Origin: Diphasiastrum complanatum
Taxonomy: Eukaryota > Streptophyta > Lycopodiopsida > Lycopodiales > Lycopodiaceae
NCBI GenBank assembly: GCA_029204225.1
Contig: CM055095.1
Coordinates: forward strand, 68,798,980 to 68,862,979
DNA: 64,000 nt
Direction of reading: 5' to 3'
The first letter of the stretch is position 1, and every line of letters starts with the position of its first letter. The notes under the pieces are model-generated. The model did not search any database. It was not told where the DNA came from and worked only from the letters and a program-made list of their open reading frames with translations. The position numbers were made by a program, and so were the translations under genes. Below, in pieces: positions 33,032 through 44,540 of this stretch.

Positions 33032-33062
33032 AGAGCCGCATTTTTCACTTGACAGAATGTCG
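33032..33062 (+). repeat. Element E right LTR, piece 1
   Basis: GCCGCATTTTTCACTTGAC and the following AGAATGTCG align with 16458-16486 of the left LTR. The copia C insertion at 33063 separates it from piece 2 (38852 onward). The E LTR starts about 275 bp earlier, so its left end is missing here. Confidence 0.75.
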
Positions 33063-33792
33063 TGTGAAGTTTTTAGCACCTGTGAACTTCACCACACACC
33101 CTAAAGGATCTTACTGAGGTGTTGTGATTGCACAAGATTGATCAAAGAACAGTATGCTTGAAAAATCTAAGGCAAGAGCACAATGGCATACATCTGATGA
33201 AAAAATCCAACTCTTCACTATGAGAAATGAATGTCAAAAATAATTTTAAGTGTTCAGTATGGGAAAAAGAGGCTGCTCTCTGGTAGAGAGAGAAAATCAT
33301 ACATAGAAAACTTGGGTAGAGAGAGAATGAGTCCAAAACACCAAAATCTCAATATTCACAATATGGCAAAACATGCCGAGCTTTCCCTACATGAGAGAGA
33401 CTCAAATTCCTACAGTGGAGTTGCATGGAAAGTCCACTTAACTGAACTAATTCACCTACCAGAGATCCACATGTGTAACTGCATGCATGTATGGTGCATG
33501 TACTATATGTCAACTCATAAAATTGCCTAGACATGTGTAGATCATAGAAACTACTTTGCATGTTGCATGCACTGATTGCATGTGGCTTGCATGCATACAG
33601 TAAGACTTTGCATGCTATCTACACATCTGCATGTCATTATAATTGAACCTATATAACTCAAATCCGAGCTACACTAGAAGGATATGTGCTCAATTCACAC
33701 TCCTTATATGTACAACATGAAATCTAGTGGAAATCATCATGGACATGACCCCAAACTCGAGATAGGAAGATAATATTTTAATAATCTTCACA
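33063..33792 (-). repeat. 3' LTR of copia C
   Basis: 730 bp, matching the 726-bp partner at 38126-38851 closely. The ends are TGTGAAG and CTTCACA. The G-box core present in the partner (CACGTG at about 38140) reads CACCTG here. Confidence 0.95.
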
Positions 33793-33806
33793 ATCCTTCT
33801 TAAAAT

Positions 33807-34536
33807 TTATGTTCCTATCAACATAGATTTTGAAATTAGGCCAAGGTTAGACCTTATCTTCATAAAGACATTCTTGAGTAGAGGCTTGGTGAGAAGATCT
33901 GCAACACAATCTGAAGATGAAACATGCTCCAATGAGATCTCTCTTCCAATGACTTTTTCTCTTACAAAATGATGAGCCACTTCAATATGCTTGCTCCTTG
34001 CATGAAAGACTAGATTATTTGCAAGAGGCTGAGCAGAAATGTTATCATTCTTGATAACTGGTAAATCTTCATCTGCATAACTCTTAAGCTCCCTTTTGAT
34101 CCATAAAATCTCCTTTGTTGTGGTTGTAAGAGATTTGTATTCAGCTTCACAAATGATAAGGAAATAGTTGTCTGCTTCTTTGACAGCCAAGAAACGAAAT
34201 TTTCTCCAAGAAATATAGTGTAAGCACTTGTGGATTTCCTATCCAACCTGTCTCCTGCAAATCTGAATCTGAAAAAGCAATCAAAGTCAGATCTTCTCCT
34301 TCATAGTATAGTCCATAATCCAAGGTAGAAGATATATACCTCAAGACTCTTTTAGCCAACTTCCAATGATATAACTTTGGATCTTGCATGTGTTGACTTA
34401 GCTTATGAACACAAAAGCTTAGATCAAGCCTAGTCACTGTTAACCAAATAAGTGAGCCAATAAGACTCCTATAAAGAGTGATGTCCTCAAAGTATTTTTC
34501 ATCATCTTTAATAGGAACTTTTACAGTGTGCTCCAC
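33807..34536 (-). pseudogene. Copia C RNase H
   Basis: Pieces in changing frames include YRSLIGSLIWLTVTRLDLSF, RVLRYISSTLDYGLYYEGED, GWIGNPQVL and CEAEYKSLTTTTKEILWIKR. They also include KNDNISAQPLANN and FHARSKHIEVAHHF. The catalytic Asp in the CDN motif is kept, but its Cys has become Asn. There are at least two frameshifts (near 34150-34250). A purine-rich stretch reading GAAGGATTG precedes the LTR end at 33793. Confidence 0.85.
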
Positions 34537-34559
34537 AGACTTTTGAACAAAAGAAAAAC

Positions 34560-35690
34560 TTTTGATTCATCACCTTCCTTCACAAAACCTGGAGGCTGCT
34601 CCATATAAGTCTCCTCCTCAAGGTAACCATTGAGAAAATGCATTAAAAACATCAAACTGGAACATGCTCCATTTGTGAAAACATGCAAGAGAGATGAGTA
34701 TTCGAATTGTTACCATCTTTGCAACTGGTGCAAAGGTATCTTCATAATCGAAACCTTTAATCTGTGAGTAGCCTTTAGCACAAAGTCTTGCTTTATACTT
34801 ATTGATAGATCTGTCATGATTATACTTGATTCTGAATACCCACTTACATCCAATCACATGCATGTTGTTTGGTGGCTCCACAAGCTCCCATGTGTTATTT
34901 GACATCAAGGCTTCAATTCTTGGGTCATTGCTTCAACCCACTCCTTGGATTGAAAAGCTTCTTGGACGTCCTTAGGCTCTTCATCTGATATAAAAAGTGC
35001 ATGATAGGAAGTTTCACCTTCCACTTGGCTTCCTTCTTCATCATATGTGAGAATCCTTGGCCCAGATCTTCTTGGTGTGGTAGCTTGAATCTGCTCCTCC
35101 TCAAGCCTCGGCCTCACCTCTTCTTCAATAGCATCAAGGTTGATGATTGATCTTGCATGAGTCTCTTTGATTTTTGCATCATCCAAGTTAAATTTCTGAT
35201 CTTCATGGAAGACCACATCTCTACTAACAACATTTTTGTCAGTAGAGGGCAAATAAAGCTTGTATGCTTTTTTAATAGATGCATAACCTACAAAAATTTC
35301 TTTTACTGCACTAGGATCTTCCTTCTTCCTAGTTTCTAGAGGCACATGCACAAAGCATACACAACCAAAAATCCTAAGATGATCTACCTTAGGCTTTTTC
35401 TTATACAACATCTCAAATGGTGTCTTTCCTCCTATTGCAAGATTTGGAAGCCTATTACAAAGATAGTTTGCACATGCAACTACCTCTCCCCAAAATTCTT
35501 TAAGCAGAGAAGCTTCCAACCTAATGGATTTTGCACATTCACACAAAGCTCTATTCTTTCTCTCAGCAACTCCATTTTGCTGAGGAGTATTTGAATGCCC
35601 TCTCTCTCACAGAAGTCTTTAAACTTATTGGAAGTGTATTCTCCTCCACTATCACTTCTCAAAGCTTTTAGTTGAAAGAAAACTGCTTTT
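34560..35690 (-). pseudogene. Copia C reverse transcriptase and integrase C-terminal part
   Basis: Integrase is represented by MRSDSGGEYTSNKFKDF and a broken NGVAERKN region. RT follows with GCKWVFRIKYNHDRSINKYK, KGYSQIKGFDYEDTFAPVAK and MEQPPGFVKEG, up to VFLLFKS at about 34545. The reading then jumps to a stretch equivalent to the end of RT (KVPIKDDEKYFEDITLYRSL), so about 130 codons including the YVDD active site are deleted. RT of this copy is therefore inactive. Confidence 0.88.
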
Positions 35691-36440
35691 CTACATAAGC
35701 TTTGAAAGTAAGAAAAACATCATAGACCATGGCTTTTGAAGACAGCATATAGATCCAAGAATGTCTTGTATAATCATCTACAAAAGAGACAAAGCAGTTG
35801 GCTCCTCCTTTGCTCTTAGTTGATGAAAAATGAACATCTGAGTGTGCAAGTTCAAATGGTTGCTTTTTCTTGATACTTGATCTAGGAAAAGGTCTTCTGT
35901 GTGACTTTGCCAGCACACAAGCATCACAAGGTAGAAGCTCCTTTGACAGTGTCTTTGGTAGACCAATAGCTTTTTCTTCTTTGACCATAGATTGCATGCC
36001 TTTGAAATTGGGATGACCCAATCTCTTGTGCCACAGATCCTCCTGTAGAACCTTGGTCTCATAAGCAATATCTGAAATGTTAGCACTCTCCCTAGAATCT
36101 AGTTTGTACAACTTACCAATTCTAGATCCTCTAGCAATAACTTCATTTTCTCTTGAGATTATACACTTGTCAACTTGAACATCCAATCCACTATCAAACA
36201 GCTGTCCTACACTAATGAGATTCTTCGTCAATCTAGGTACATACAGTACATCATATAAGCAAAAAGATTTTGATGATGATGCATGTAATGGAATGATACC
36301 TATTCCTTCAATCCTACACTCTACATCATTGGCAGTATAGATTGACCTTTTTGCACCTAGATATGGCATGAGATTAGTGAAAGAGTTCCTAGAACTAGAC
36401 ATGTGGGAACTAGCCCCACTATATATCTACCAGACTTTTT
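35668..36440 (-). pseudogene. Copia C protease and integrase N-terminal part
   Basis: The open frame runs through SRNSFTNLMPYLGAKRSIYT, VLYVPRLTKNLISVGQLFDS, the zinc region WHKRLGHPNFKG/CDACVLAKSH and HSDVHFSSTKSKGGANCFVS. The protease active site at about 36415-36430 reads YSGASSHM: the catalytic Asp codon is now Tyr, and a TAG stands two codons upstream where Tyr is expected. Protease is therefore dead. The integrase zinc ligands and first Asp are intact. Confidence 0.88.
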
Positions 36441-37375
36441 TAATTCTTAAAAGAAAAAGATGAGAAAGTAGACAACATTAATGAATCCTCTCTTTCACTC
36501 TCTACACTCTCACACTCATCCTCATTAGTAAGGTTAGCTTGCTTAGATTGGTTCTTCTTCTTGAAACAGTTTGATGCATAGTCTCCTTTCTTTCTACAAA
36601 AAAAGCACTTGATCTTTGACAGCTTCTTCTTGCCACTGGATGTTGCACCTTGTGAGGACTGATCCTCACCACCTTCTTTGGCTTTGTCCTTCTTGAAGTG
36701 TTGTTGTCCTTTGTCCTTGAGTCTTGACTTGTCTCTGATGAAGAGTGTTTTGTCATCTCCACCATCTTTCAATGAAAGTCTGTTGATCCTCAGCATCTTG
36801 TTCTCTTGTCTGCTTTCTTCAGCAATGAGAACACCTTGCAGTGTCTCCAAGGATGAAAGATTCTCTCTGACAACATATGTTTGTACAATATTGTCATACT
36901 CATCTCTAAGTCCATTTAGGACTACTTGAACAAGTTCAGTGTTCTTAAGAGCATCACTAATACCAACTAACTCTTAATGAAGATCCTTAACTCTCATGAC
37001 ATATGATGAAGCACTCTCATCTACTCTCTGATACCTTATAAATATTTGGTTTCTAAGTGTAAGCAATCTATAAGTATTTTTGATTTCATAGATTGTTTTT
37101 AGAGTATCCCAAGCTTCCTTGGCAGTGGTGCATGTACTGATCTCTCTTAACACTTCATTGGTAACATTCATTTTTATAAAATGAAAGGCAATTCTGGTTC
37201 TTTTGTGGAATGTTGTAGCTTCATTAGGTGAAGCACGTTCTTCTTCAGCTCCACTCACAATATCCATTACATCCTGTAGAATCAACAATGATTCCATTCT
37301 GATCTTCCACATTGCATAATTGGAAGATGTTAATCTCTCACTGTGCTCTAAGAAATGTGAACCAGATGAAGACAT
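36440..37375 (-). pseudogene. Copia C gag
   Basis: The ATG at 37375 gives MSSSGSHFLEHSERLTSSNY, then AMWKIRMESLLILQDVMDIV and NEVLREISTCTTAKEAWDTL, closely matching Gag of A. A stop interrupts it near 36974, and the frame resumes at about 36850 with METLQGVLIAEESRQENKML. The zinc knuckle reads CFFCRKKGDYASNC: the His ligand has become Asp. The segment ends in an acidic/Ser-rich linker before protease. Confidence 0.88.
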
Positions 37376-38113
37376 CTTCTTGGTGAGAAATTCTAGTAAT
37401 GATAAAAAATGGAGTTGAAAGGATGTTGCTTGCTATCTCAATCTAGGATCTAACATAGATGTTGATCCACCCTATGAAATCTAGCAACAGATGTGAGAAC
37501 AAATTTTCAATACAAAAAATCAATCTATCTTGAATTTGGATCTTGCTTCAGTCACAAAAGAAGAAGCACATGCAAGCAAAAAGTCTATCTCTCTCACGAG
37601 TTTCAATGTACTGATAAACTCTCTAGGATCTAACTTTCAACTCAAACACAGTAATATGTGTGAAATGAAAAGTCTAAGACCTCAAAACACTCACTTCTAT
37701 CCAATTCTACTTGATTGACAATGAAAATTGATGAAAATGGTGAGAAAGACAGATGTGTGCTTTGTTTGGCATATCCCAAGAGTTGAGTACCCTCTCTTCT
37801 AAAAACAAATGAAATTGATTCAAAAACAAGAGCAACACATTCTACTCTTTAATACCTATCCAACAAGCTATAAAACATCAAATTTGGATCATTCCTTGAG
37901 AAGTAGCACTCATTAATGAAGGCTGATTTCACACGTGTGAGCTCTCTGTCCGTACAGAGCTCCGCTGGATCAGATCAGCCCTGATTTGATCCACTTATGA
38001 TCCATAGATTGCTTGTTTCTCATCGAGTTTGAATCCTTCTCCAAAATCCGAGTTCCTACAAGCAAAAACACTAATGATCTGATGTATACACCCTCACCTC
38101 TTCAAAGCATGAA
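37376..38113 (-). other. Untranslated leader of copia C
   Basis: About 740 bp lie between PBS and gag, similar in length to the leader of A but different in sequence. It contains a CACACGTGTGAG word at about 37931. I see no ORF I would defend. Confidence 0.7.
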
Positions 38114-38125
38114 GCTCTGATACTA
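38114..38125 (-). other. Primer-binding site of copia C (mutated)
   Basis: The minus strand reads TAGTATCAGAGC, one change from TGGTATCAGAGC, directly after the LTR end. Confidence 0.85.
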
Positions 38126-38851
38126 TGTGAAGTTTTTAGCACGTGTGAACTTTGCCACACACCCTACAGGATCTTACTGAGGTGTTGTGATTGCACAAGA
38201 TTGATCAAAGAACAGTACGCTTGAAAAATCTAAGGCAAGAGCACAATGGCATACATTTGATGAAAAAATCTAACTCTTCACTATGAGAAATGAATGTCAG
38301 AAATAATTCTAAGTGTTCAATATGGGAAAAAGAGGCTGCTTTCAAGTAGAGAGAGAAAATCATCCATAGAAAACCTGAGTAGAGAGAGAATGAGTCCAAA
38401 ACACCAAAACCTCAATATTCACAATATGGCAAAACATGCTCAACTTTTCCTACATGAGAGAGACTCGAATTCCTACAGTGGAGTTGCATGGAAAGTCCAC
38501 TTAACTGAACTAATTCACCTACCAGAGATCCACATGTGTAACTGCATGCATGTACGGTGCATATACTGCATGTCAACTCATAAAATTGCCTAGACATGTG
38601 TAGATCACAGAAACTACTTTGCATGTTGCATGCACTGATTGCATGTGGCTTGCATGCATACAGTAAGGCTTTGCATGCTATCAAAACACTGCATGTCATT
38701 ATAATTGAATCTATCTAACTCAAATCCGAGCTACACTAGAAGGATATGTGCTCAATTCACACTCATTATATGTACAACATGAAATCTAGTGGAAATCATC
38801 ATGGAGACCCCAAACTCGAGATAGGAAGATAATATTTTAATAATCTTCACA
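38126..38851 (-). repeat. 5' LTR of copia C
   Basis: 726 bp with ends TGTGAAG and CTTCACA. It contains an AGCACGTGTGAAC G-box word at about 38138, two AGAGAGAGAA blocks near 38347 and 38381, and a cluster of TGCATG words at about 38540-38700. Confidence 0.95.
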
Positions 38852-39545
38852 TGTCGCATTCTTCGCTTTCTCCAAATTTCCTCAAAATGCTAAGAACATG
38901 ACTCTGGCAAAGTGTAGGGCAACCCTAAATGAGATTTAAAGGCATTGTCTCCTTTTTCACATTTTTTGCAAAATCCTGACATTGTCGCTTTTTGCGACAA
39001 TGTCGCCTATGGCTATTTTAGTTCATTTTTGCAGAATTGACAGTATGGTTCATTTATGCAAACAGAACCTTTACGACCAATTTCACCACTTATCAGGAAT
39101 CAATGACAAGGAACCAGATGGATGCCTAGCGGGTCACCAGCCGACTGGCAATCGTAATTGACGACCTAATTTCTTAGTATAAATAGTTGTTCATATTCAT
39201 ACAATTACTGATAGTAATTATCAGGTTTATCAGAAGAAGCATTTGAATAGTTAGCTTTTTATATCAAGCCTACGAGCTTGAACACTCCTGAGCATTCTAG
39301 CTCACTTCTTAGAGTTGTTTTAGAGATTGCTATTGCGCCATTGCTTATCAGCATTGCGCTTAATTCAGACTTATTCTCAGTTACTTAGAGATAGCTTAGA
39401 CTGCACGATTTCTATTGGCTATTGTTTTGCGCTCATTAGCATCTGATTTTGTTTTTTCTGAATCAGTACTATCTTCTTATTGCATTCAATATATGTCAGA
39501 ATGCATGCATCTCTATATTGCTTTTGTAACTGATAGAAATTGTTT
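38852..39545 (+). repeat. Element E right LTR, piece 2
   Basis: It aligns with 16482-17165 of the left LTR, including the TATA region (AGTATAAATAG at about 39177-39187). The match stops where the copia F remnant begins, so F or a later deletion removed about 120 bp of the LTR. Confidence 0.9.
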
Positions 39546-40310
39546 GCCATCTTCTATTTTTCTTCTTCTGTTTTGGGACAATCATGCTTTATGAGCTTGG
39601 CTCTAGCTATCATTGGTGTAGCCTTTTCCTTGCAGTCCATCATGTGGTACTGCCATAGCACTTTTCTGGCATATCCTGACTTACTCTAGTGTATTTTGCC
39701 CTTTGTTCGATCTCTTCTGATCTCCAGCCCTAGGCATTTCGTTGCTTCTCCAAGATCTGTGATTTCATTGCCTTTAGAAATCTAACTCTTCGTGTTTTTT
39801 ATCAGCATTTAAGAATTTCCTATCAACAGCGAATCATCCACGAAAATGGTCAGTATCACAAAATCCTTTCCTACTCTTTTAATATAGACATTGTAGTCTG
39901 CTTGAGTAGGATTGAAGTCTAGAGACTTCAGAAGACCATCAAGCTTTTTATACCAGGCTCGTAATGAATATTTTAGACCACAGATGCATCTCTACAATCG
40001 ACAGACATATTGTCGATTATCGGGGTCTTCATGGCCTTCAGGTTGCTTCATGAAAATTTCCTCCCCTAGATCTCCATGGAGAAAGGTTGCTTTCACGTCA
40101 ATCTGGTGAATTTTCGGATTGTTCTGTTTGGCGTATGCAAGGAGTAGCCTTATGCTTGTCATCTTGACCGTGGGCGAATATGTGTCAAAATAATCAACAC
40201 CATATCTTTGCATGTAGTCCTTCACGACAAGCCTTGCTTTGTAGCGGCCAATGGTGCCATCTGACTTATCTCCTCTGACATTGCCTGCTTCCAAAATTCT
40301 CCTTCTGGAC
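39546..40310 (-). pseudogene. Copia F reverse transcriptase
   Basis: The reading includes IGRYKARLVVKDYMQRYGVD, IHQIDVKATFLHGDLGEEIF and MKQPEGHEDPDNRQYVCRL. After a frame change come YKKLDGLLKSLDF, an active-site motif ILTIFVDDSLLIG near 39850, and ITDLGEATKCLGLEIRRD. In-frame stops follow YVDD-equivalent FVDD. RNase H is absent. Confidence 0.88.
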
Positions 40311-40393
40311 TCTGAATAGCTTCTTCATATGTTGCTAGCTCTTCTGTGAGGCTGCAGCACTCAAATTGCATGTCTTCGTTCCATTGAAGATTG

Positions 40394-42236
40394 TCAGAGT
40401 AGCGTCTGGAGGTCTTCGTTGTCTCGTTGACCTTCGAGGTTCGTTTCGTCGTTGCTCAAACGTTTGTTGTTCGTGGAGTTGATCCTCTCCTTCCTGTTGC
40501 TTTGGAGTCTACGGCTCTGCATTCTGATTTGATGCTTGTCCTCGATCTCCCTCTTGAATGGGCAGCAATGTGAAGATCTCATGGCCTCTTTCATCTTTCA
40601 GTCCAGGGAATGTGGACTCATCGAACTTCACATCTCTGTTCGAAACAACCTTCTTCGTGGTTGGATCGTAGAGCTTGTATACATGTGTTCCATTTGAGTA
40701 GCCGACCATGATTATTTGTTCAGATTTGTCATCGAGCTTGCTTCTCTTTTCCTTCGAAATGTGTCTGTATGCTGCACATCTAAACACTCGTACGTATGAT
40801 AGATCTGGCTTTCTGCCTGTCCACATTTCGTATGGTGTTTTGTTTTCTAGCATTGTCATTGTACATCTGTTCTGCAGGTTACTGCTGCAACTATTGCCTC
40901 GGCCCAGAATTGACCTGGCAATTGAGTTTGTGCCATCATCCATCTAGCTCCTTCGACTAGCATTCTGTTTTTTCTTTTTGTCACACCGTTGTATTCTGGT
41001 GTATATGCAGGAGTGAACTGGTGTTTGATCCCCTGTTCTTCACAAAATCTTGAGAATTCTATGCTTTTGTATTCACCTCCGTTGTCAGACCTAAGGATCT
41101 GTATCCTTTTCAAGGTGTGTCGCTCCGCAAATGCCACAAACTTCTTGAAAGAATCAAACACTTCGGAATTCTTCTTCAAGTAGTCACATCGTGGTCATCC
41201 GGCTGTAATCATCTATGAACGTCAGAAAGTATCTCGAACTTGAGAGCGAATCTATTTTCATCAGACCACAGACATCAGAGTGGAGGAACTCAAAAACTTC
41301 CTTGGCTCTTCTTCCCTCATGTGTGAATGGATTCCGATGTTGCTTGCCTTTCTGACAAGCTTCGCAGAACTCAGTTTCGGGCCTTGAAATCTTGAAACCT
41401 GTGACATTGTCTTTTCTGCTCATGTCGTACAGGCTCCGCATGTTCAGATGATACATTCTCCTATGCCAAAGCTGATCTTCATTTTTTGAAGCATTTAACA
41501 TGCTTTCAGAGCTGCTGATTATTTTGGCCTGGTAGAGGTTTTCTTCCCTGCATCTGACCGTCAACAACTTGTTCATCGTCTTTTCGATCATACGGCAAGT
41601 GTTGTCGTCGAACAAAACTTGAATGCCTAGATCTGCCATCTTGGAGACAGATAGCAAATCCTTTTTGAATGAGGGCACATAGAGTGCTACTGGTAAGTCT
41701 GCTTGGCCTGACAGTGTTCGCAGTTGTAGAGTGTCGATGCCTTTGACATCATGTCTGTTTCCATCGCCCAGAATCACTGCTTTGTTGTTTTCAAGTTCAC
41801 AAAAGTTGATCAAGATCTTCTTGTTGCAGGTTATGTGTGATGTTGCTCCTGAATCGATGACTACATCATAGTCGTGTTCAGAGTATCTCGTTGAAGCTTC
41901 ATCGAGTAATTTGAAAGCTTCATCACCTCTTTCTGCATCCTTAGATGACTCTACAACGTTTGCCTTTTCAGCTTTGTTTTTCTTTTTTGGGTTGAATCTG
42001 CAGTCGTATGCAGAATGCCCTTTCTTCTTGCAGTGCATGCAAGGTTTTGCTGGATTGAACCAGTATTTGATGGCCGTATGGCCTGGTTTGTGGCAGTGAT
42101 CGCAGGAAGAAGATTGTTGATTCGAGGACTTCATCTTTTCGAATCTTGGCTTGTTCTTGTTCTTCCTCTTTCCTTTCGTGAAGAGAGCTCTCTCTTGATC
42201 ACTGCTTCCCTCTCCTTCATCTCTCATCAGTGACAA
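40394..42236 (-). pseudogene. Copia F gag C-terminus, protease and integrase
   Basis: The first frame (42236-41184) contains two knuckle-like motifs, CDHCHKPGHTAIKYW (last Cys changed to Tyr) and intact CMHCKKKGHSAYDC, then protease VVIDSGATSHITC. The integrase zinc region has CEACQKGKQHRNPF, and the core has FLHSDVCGLMKIDS and FLTFIDDYSR. A frameshift near 41180 leads to LRSDNGGEYKSIEFSRF. The third catalytic residue is lost, since NGVAERKN reads NGVTKRKN. The integrase C-terminal part with HISKEKRSKLDDKS and GYSNGTHVYKLYD follows to about 40510. This is one of the longer open stretches of copia pol in the window, but it is inactive. Confidence 0.9.
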
Positions 42237-42239
42237 GAC

Positions 42240-42776
42240 TGATTGCTTTGTCGAATGTCCTATCTGGTAGACTCAGTATGAGCATTCTCAGCGACTGATA
42301 GGGCGTCGGTAGAGATTTCATGAAGTACATCAACTGATGTGGTGCTAGGACCTGGTGCTCCTGTCCTTATGCAGCGAGTTGAGTGAAGATCGTTCTGATC
42401 TTCTCAATGTGCTAATCCAACTGGTTGTCATCCCACCATATGGATTGCAGTTGATTGTGAAGGTGCATGACTGAAGCTGTAGTCCTCACTTCATACTTCT
42501 GCTTTAATCTTTCCCATGCTGCATGGCTGCTTTCGAGTCTTCAATCTGCATGAGTAGATCTTCATTTATGGATGAAATGATGATTGCCATTGCGCGCTCA
42601 TCTTTTCTGATCCACTCTGCTCTCCTCAAATCTCCCTCTGGAGGCTGCACCTCTGAGAGCTTGGTCACTGACCAGATGCCTTCGCCCTTCAGAAGCGTTT
42701 TGATTTTGAATTTTCAGATTCTGTAATTAGTGCCATCAAGGCTGATTGCCACTCTTGTCTGGATTGTTATAGCCAT
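42240..42776 (-). pseudogene. Copia F gag N-terminal part
   Basis: The ATG at 42776 gives MAITIQTRVAISLDGTNY, followed, with a stop, by KFKIKTLLKGEGIWSV and DERAMAIIISSINEDLLMQI. These are typical positions of copia Gag (LDGTNYxxWK). The C-terminal half is in other frames and has stops. The leader between PBS (42830) and the ATG is only about 50 bp, much shorter than in families A and C. Confidence 0.75.
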
Positions 42777-42829
42777 ATTGTGTTGTCTAGTAGAATCACT
42801 GCTGGGATATCAGTAGTGATAACCTATCA

Positions 42830-42841
42830 GCTCTGATACCA
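42830..42841 (-). other. Primer-binding site of copia F
   Basis: The minus strand reads TGGTATCAGAGC, directly after the LTR end GACA. Confidence 0.93.
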
Positions 42842-43639
42842 TGTCGCAAAAGCGAGACTGTTTCGTTTTCGTCTTATGTCTTCTTAGTTGCGAACGATTT
42901 TGTGTCTTTGAATTTTCTTTTTTGCGGAAGCCTTTACAGGATCCTAGACACTCGACTACACATCATAGAACATATTTTATTCTAGCAATCAAGACACACA
43001 GCGCAAGACAAAGAGATGCACGAGAATAGAGCAACTGTATAATTTTAGAGCAAGATTGTCAGTGTCTCGCTCGTTGGTAGAGTGACACTCTGCTCTTCCG
43101 CTGTTTTTTGCTCGTTGGCAGACTTTCATACACAACTCTAGTATTTTTACCTTTCTTCCCTACTCGCTACGTCTCTCTCTATCTCTTACAGATCTATCCA
43201 CCCAGATGCTCATTATGATCCAGAAACGATAGTTTATACCTCCACTGTGTGGAGTTTACAAGACGGCTAATTGTAGAATCACAAGACTAGTTAACGCTAA
43301 TCAACTAGCTAGTTAGTCTTCGTTGTTGCCATTCGTTTCAGCTAGGCGTGAAGTCTACGACTCCAAGCCCATTGAGCTTCCAGCTGGCAGCGTGAAAGAT
43401 TTCTCTTCATTTGTTTCGTAATCTCTCGTTTGCTTTCGTTCTTTTCGTTTCTTTCTTAGTTTCTCCTTTTGCGTCCCTTTGTGGTTTGCGGTCCTGGAGG
43501 TGTGTTAACGATTCACGAATAATTCACGAATCGTTCATGCTTTGAGTCAAGGGACGTTGACTGTCGCGAATTGTTCTCATTCGACCTTCGTTTCTTTTTC
43601 GTGCTGCGACAAAGTTGCAAGAGTTCACCATTTTTGACA
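42842..43639 (-). repeat. 5' LTR of copia F (798 bp)
   Basis: On the plus strand it runs from TGTCGCAAAAG to TTTTTGACA, giving TGTC/GACA ends. The right neighbour, ATGCACTAGAAGTAGG, is E LTR sequence. No second F LTR exists in the window. Confidence 0.8.
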
Positions 43640-43692
43640 ATGCACTAGAAGTAGGAAGTTTTCGCTGTGATTTATCCATCTTATTTCCGTCA
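43640..43692 (+). repeat. Element E right LTR, piece 3 (3' end)
   Basis: GAAGTAGGAAGTTTTCGCT and the following TTTATCCATCTTATTTCC match 17289-17339 of the left LTR, ending GTCA where the partner ends AACA. The next bases, GAATT, are copia D, so this marks the right edge of element E. Confidence 0.82.
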
Positions 43693-44540
43693 GAATTTAG
43701 AAATTATCATTTGTTTAGCATCCTTAACCAAATTGGTATTGTTGCTGAGAAAGCCACGTATCATCCACGTATAAGGTGATGATAATGAAGGATTTCTATA
43801 CCGACTTGGAATAGACGTTGCAATCAGCAGTGCTTGGATGGAAATCCTGTTGGATGAGGAATGTGTTGATTCTCAAAAACCAAGCTCTGGCAGACTATTT
43901 CAAGTCGTAAAGTGTTGTATGGAGTTTACAAACATGATTCGTCATACCTTCCAGAACATATCCTTCGAACTGGATCATGTAGATGTCTTCTTCAATAACT
44001 CCATTCAGATAAGCTGTTTGTACATCAAAATGATGCACTTCAAGGTCGGCTACTGCAGCATATGATAGGAGGGCTCGGATCGATGAATGCTTGACTACTG
44101 AACTGAAAGTCTCATTGTAGTCAACATTGGAAATCTGAGTAAATCGTCATGCTACCAGTCTTGACTTCCTTCTATCAATCGTTCCATTAGCATTGTACTT
44201 GATCTCAAAGATCCATTTGCAATCGATGATATTGTAGCCAATAGGAGCTTCGACTAATTACCACGTCTGGTTCTTGATTAGAGAGGAATACTCTTTGTCC
44301 ATGGCTTTTCTCCAGAGATCAGAGTCTAGTTGGCGAAGTGCCTCTTTGACTATTGTCAGTTCCTGTATCAAAAGACAGACAGACTCAGGAGTATACCTTG
44401 TGGGATGTGTGTGCACTCGGCTTGATCTTCTTGGAAGAATTGACTGATAAACCACTCCTAGGACTTGTCGCTGGATAGCAACAACATCTTCATCTGACTC
44501 GTTGTCGAGTAGTAAATCAATGATGGACATGCTTGAGCTT
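43693..44540 (-). pseudogene. Copia D reverse transcriptase, N-terminal part
   Basis: Reading downward from 44540 gives EALRQLDSDLWRKAMDKEYS and SLIKNQTW, then a GCKWI-like stretch, and finally IIITLYVDDTWLSQQQ near 43760. It ends NTNLVKDAKQMIISKF at 43693. The next residues (DMIDLGEAHFC) are found at 16180 on the other side of element E. There are stops and frame changes in 43800-44250. The active-site YVDD is preserved. Confidence 0.85.

Larger units (their letters stand above)
33063..38851 (-). mobile_element. Copia element C, complete insertion with TSD
   Basis: Both LTRs are present (33063-33792 and 38126-38851) and begin and end with TGTGAAG/CTTCACA. The 5-bp duplication TGTCG flanks the element exactly (33058-33062 and 38852-38856). 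The target is the right LTR of element E, whose sequence continues across the insertion. The total is 5789 bp. Gene order is gag-PR-IN-RT-RH on the minus strand, related to family A at the protein level but with a different LTR. Its coding region is heavily damaged. Confidence 0.95.
39546..43639 (-). mobile_element. Copia element F, 3'-truncated
   Basis: 5' LTR (42842-43639), PBS (42830-42841), gag, protease, integrase and RT lie on the minus strand. The reading stops at a CPKTEE segment at 39546, before RNase H, so the rest of pol and the 3' LTR are missing. Sequence of the E LTR borders both sides (to 39545, and from 43640), which shows F was inserted in E. About 120 bp of E LTR are missing at the left junction, consistent with one deletion that removed the 3' end of F and the neighbouring LTR. 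Confidence 0.88.
16183..43692 (+). mobile_element. Copia-type LTR element E with nested cargo
   Basis: The left LTR (16183-17339) has perfect 7-bp ends TGTTGGA/TCCAACA and a PBS on its right, so E is on the plus strand. The right LTR is present in three pieces: 33032-33062, 38852-39545 and 43640-43692. Flanking 5-mers in D are AAACT and GAATT, a duplication that fits if two transitions occurred. Only about 140 bp of E's own internal sequence is recognisable (17340-17481). The first 275 bp or so of the right LTR are missing. Confidence 0.8.
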
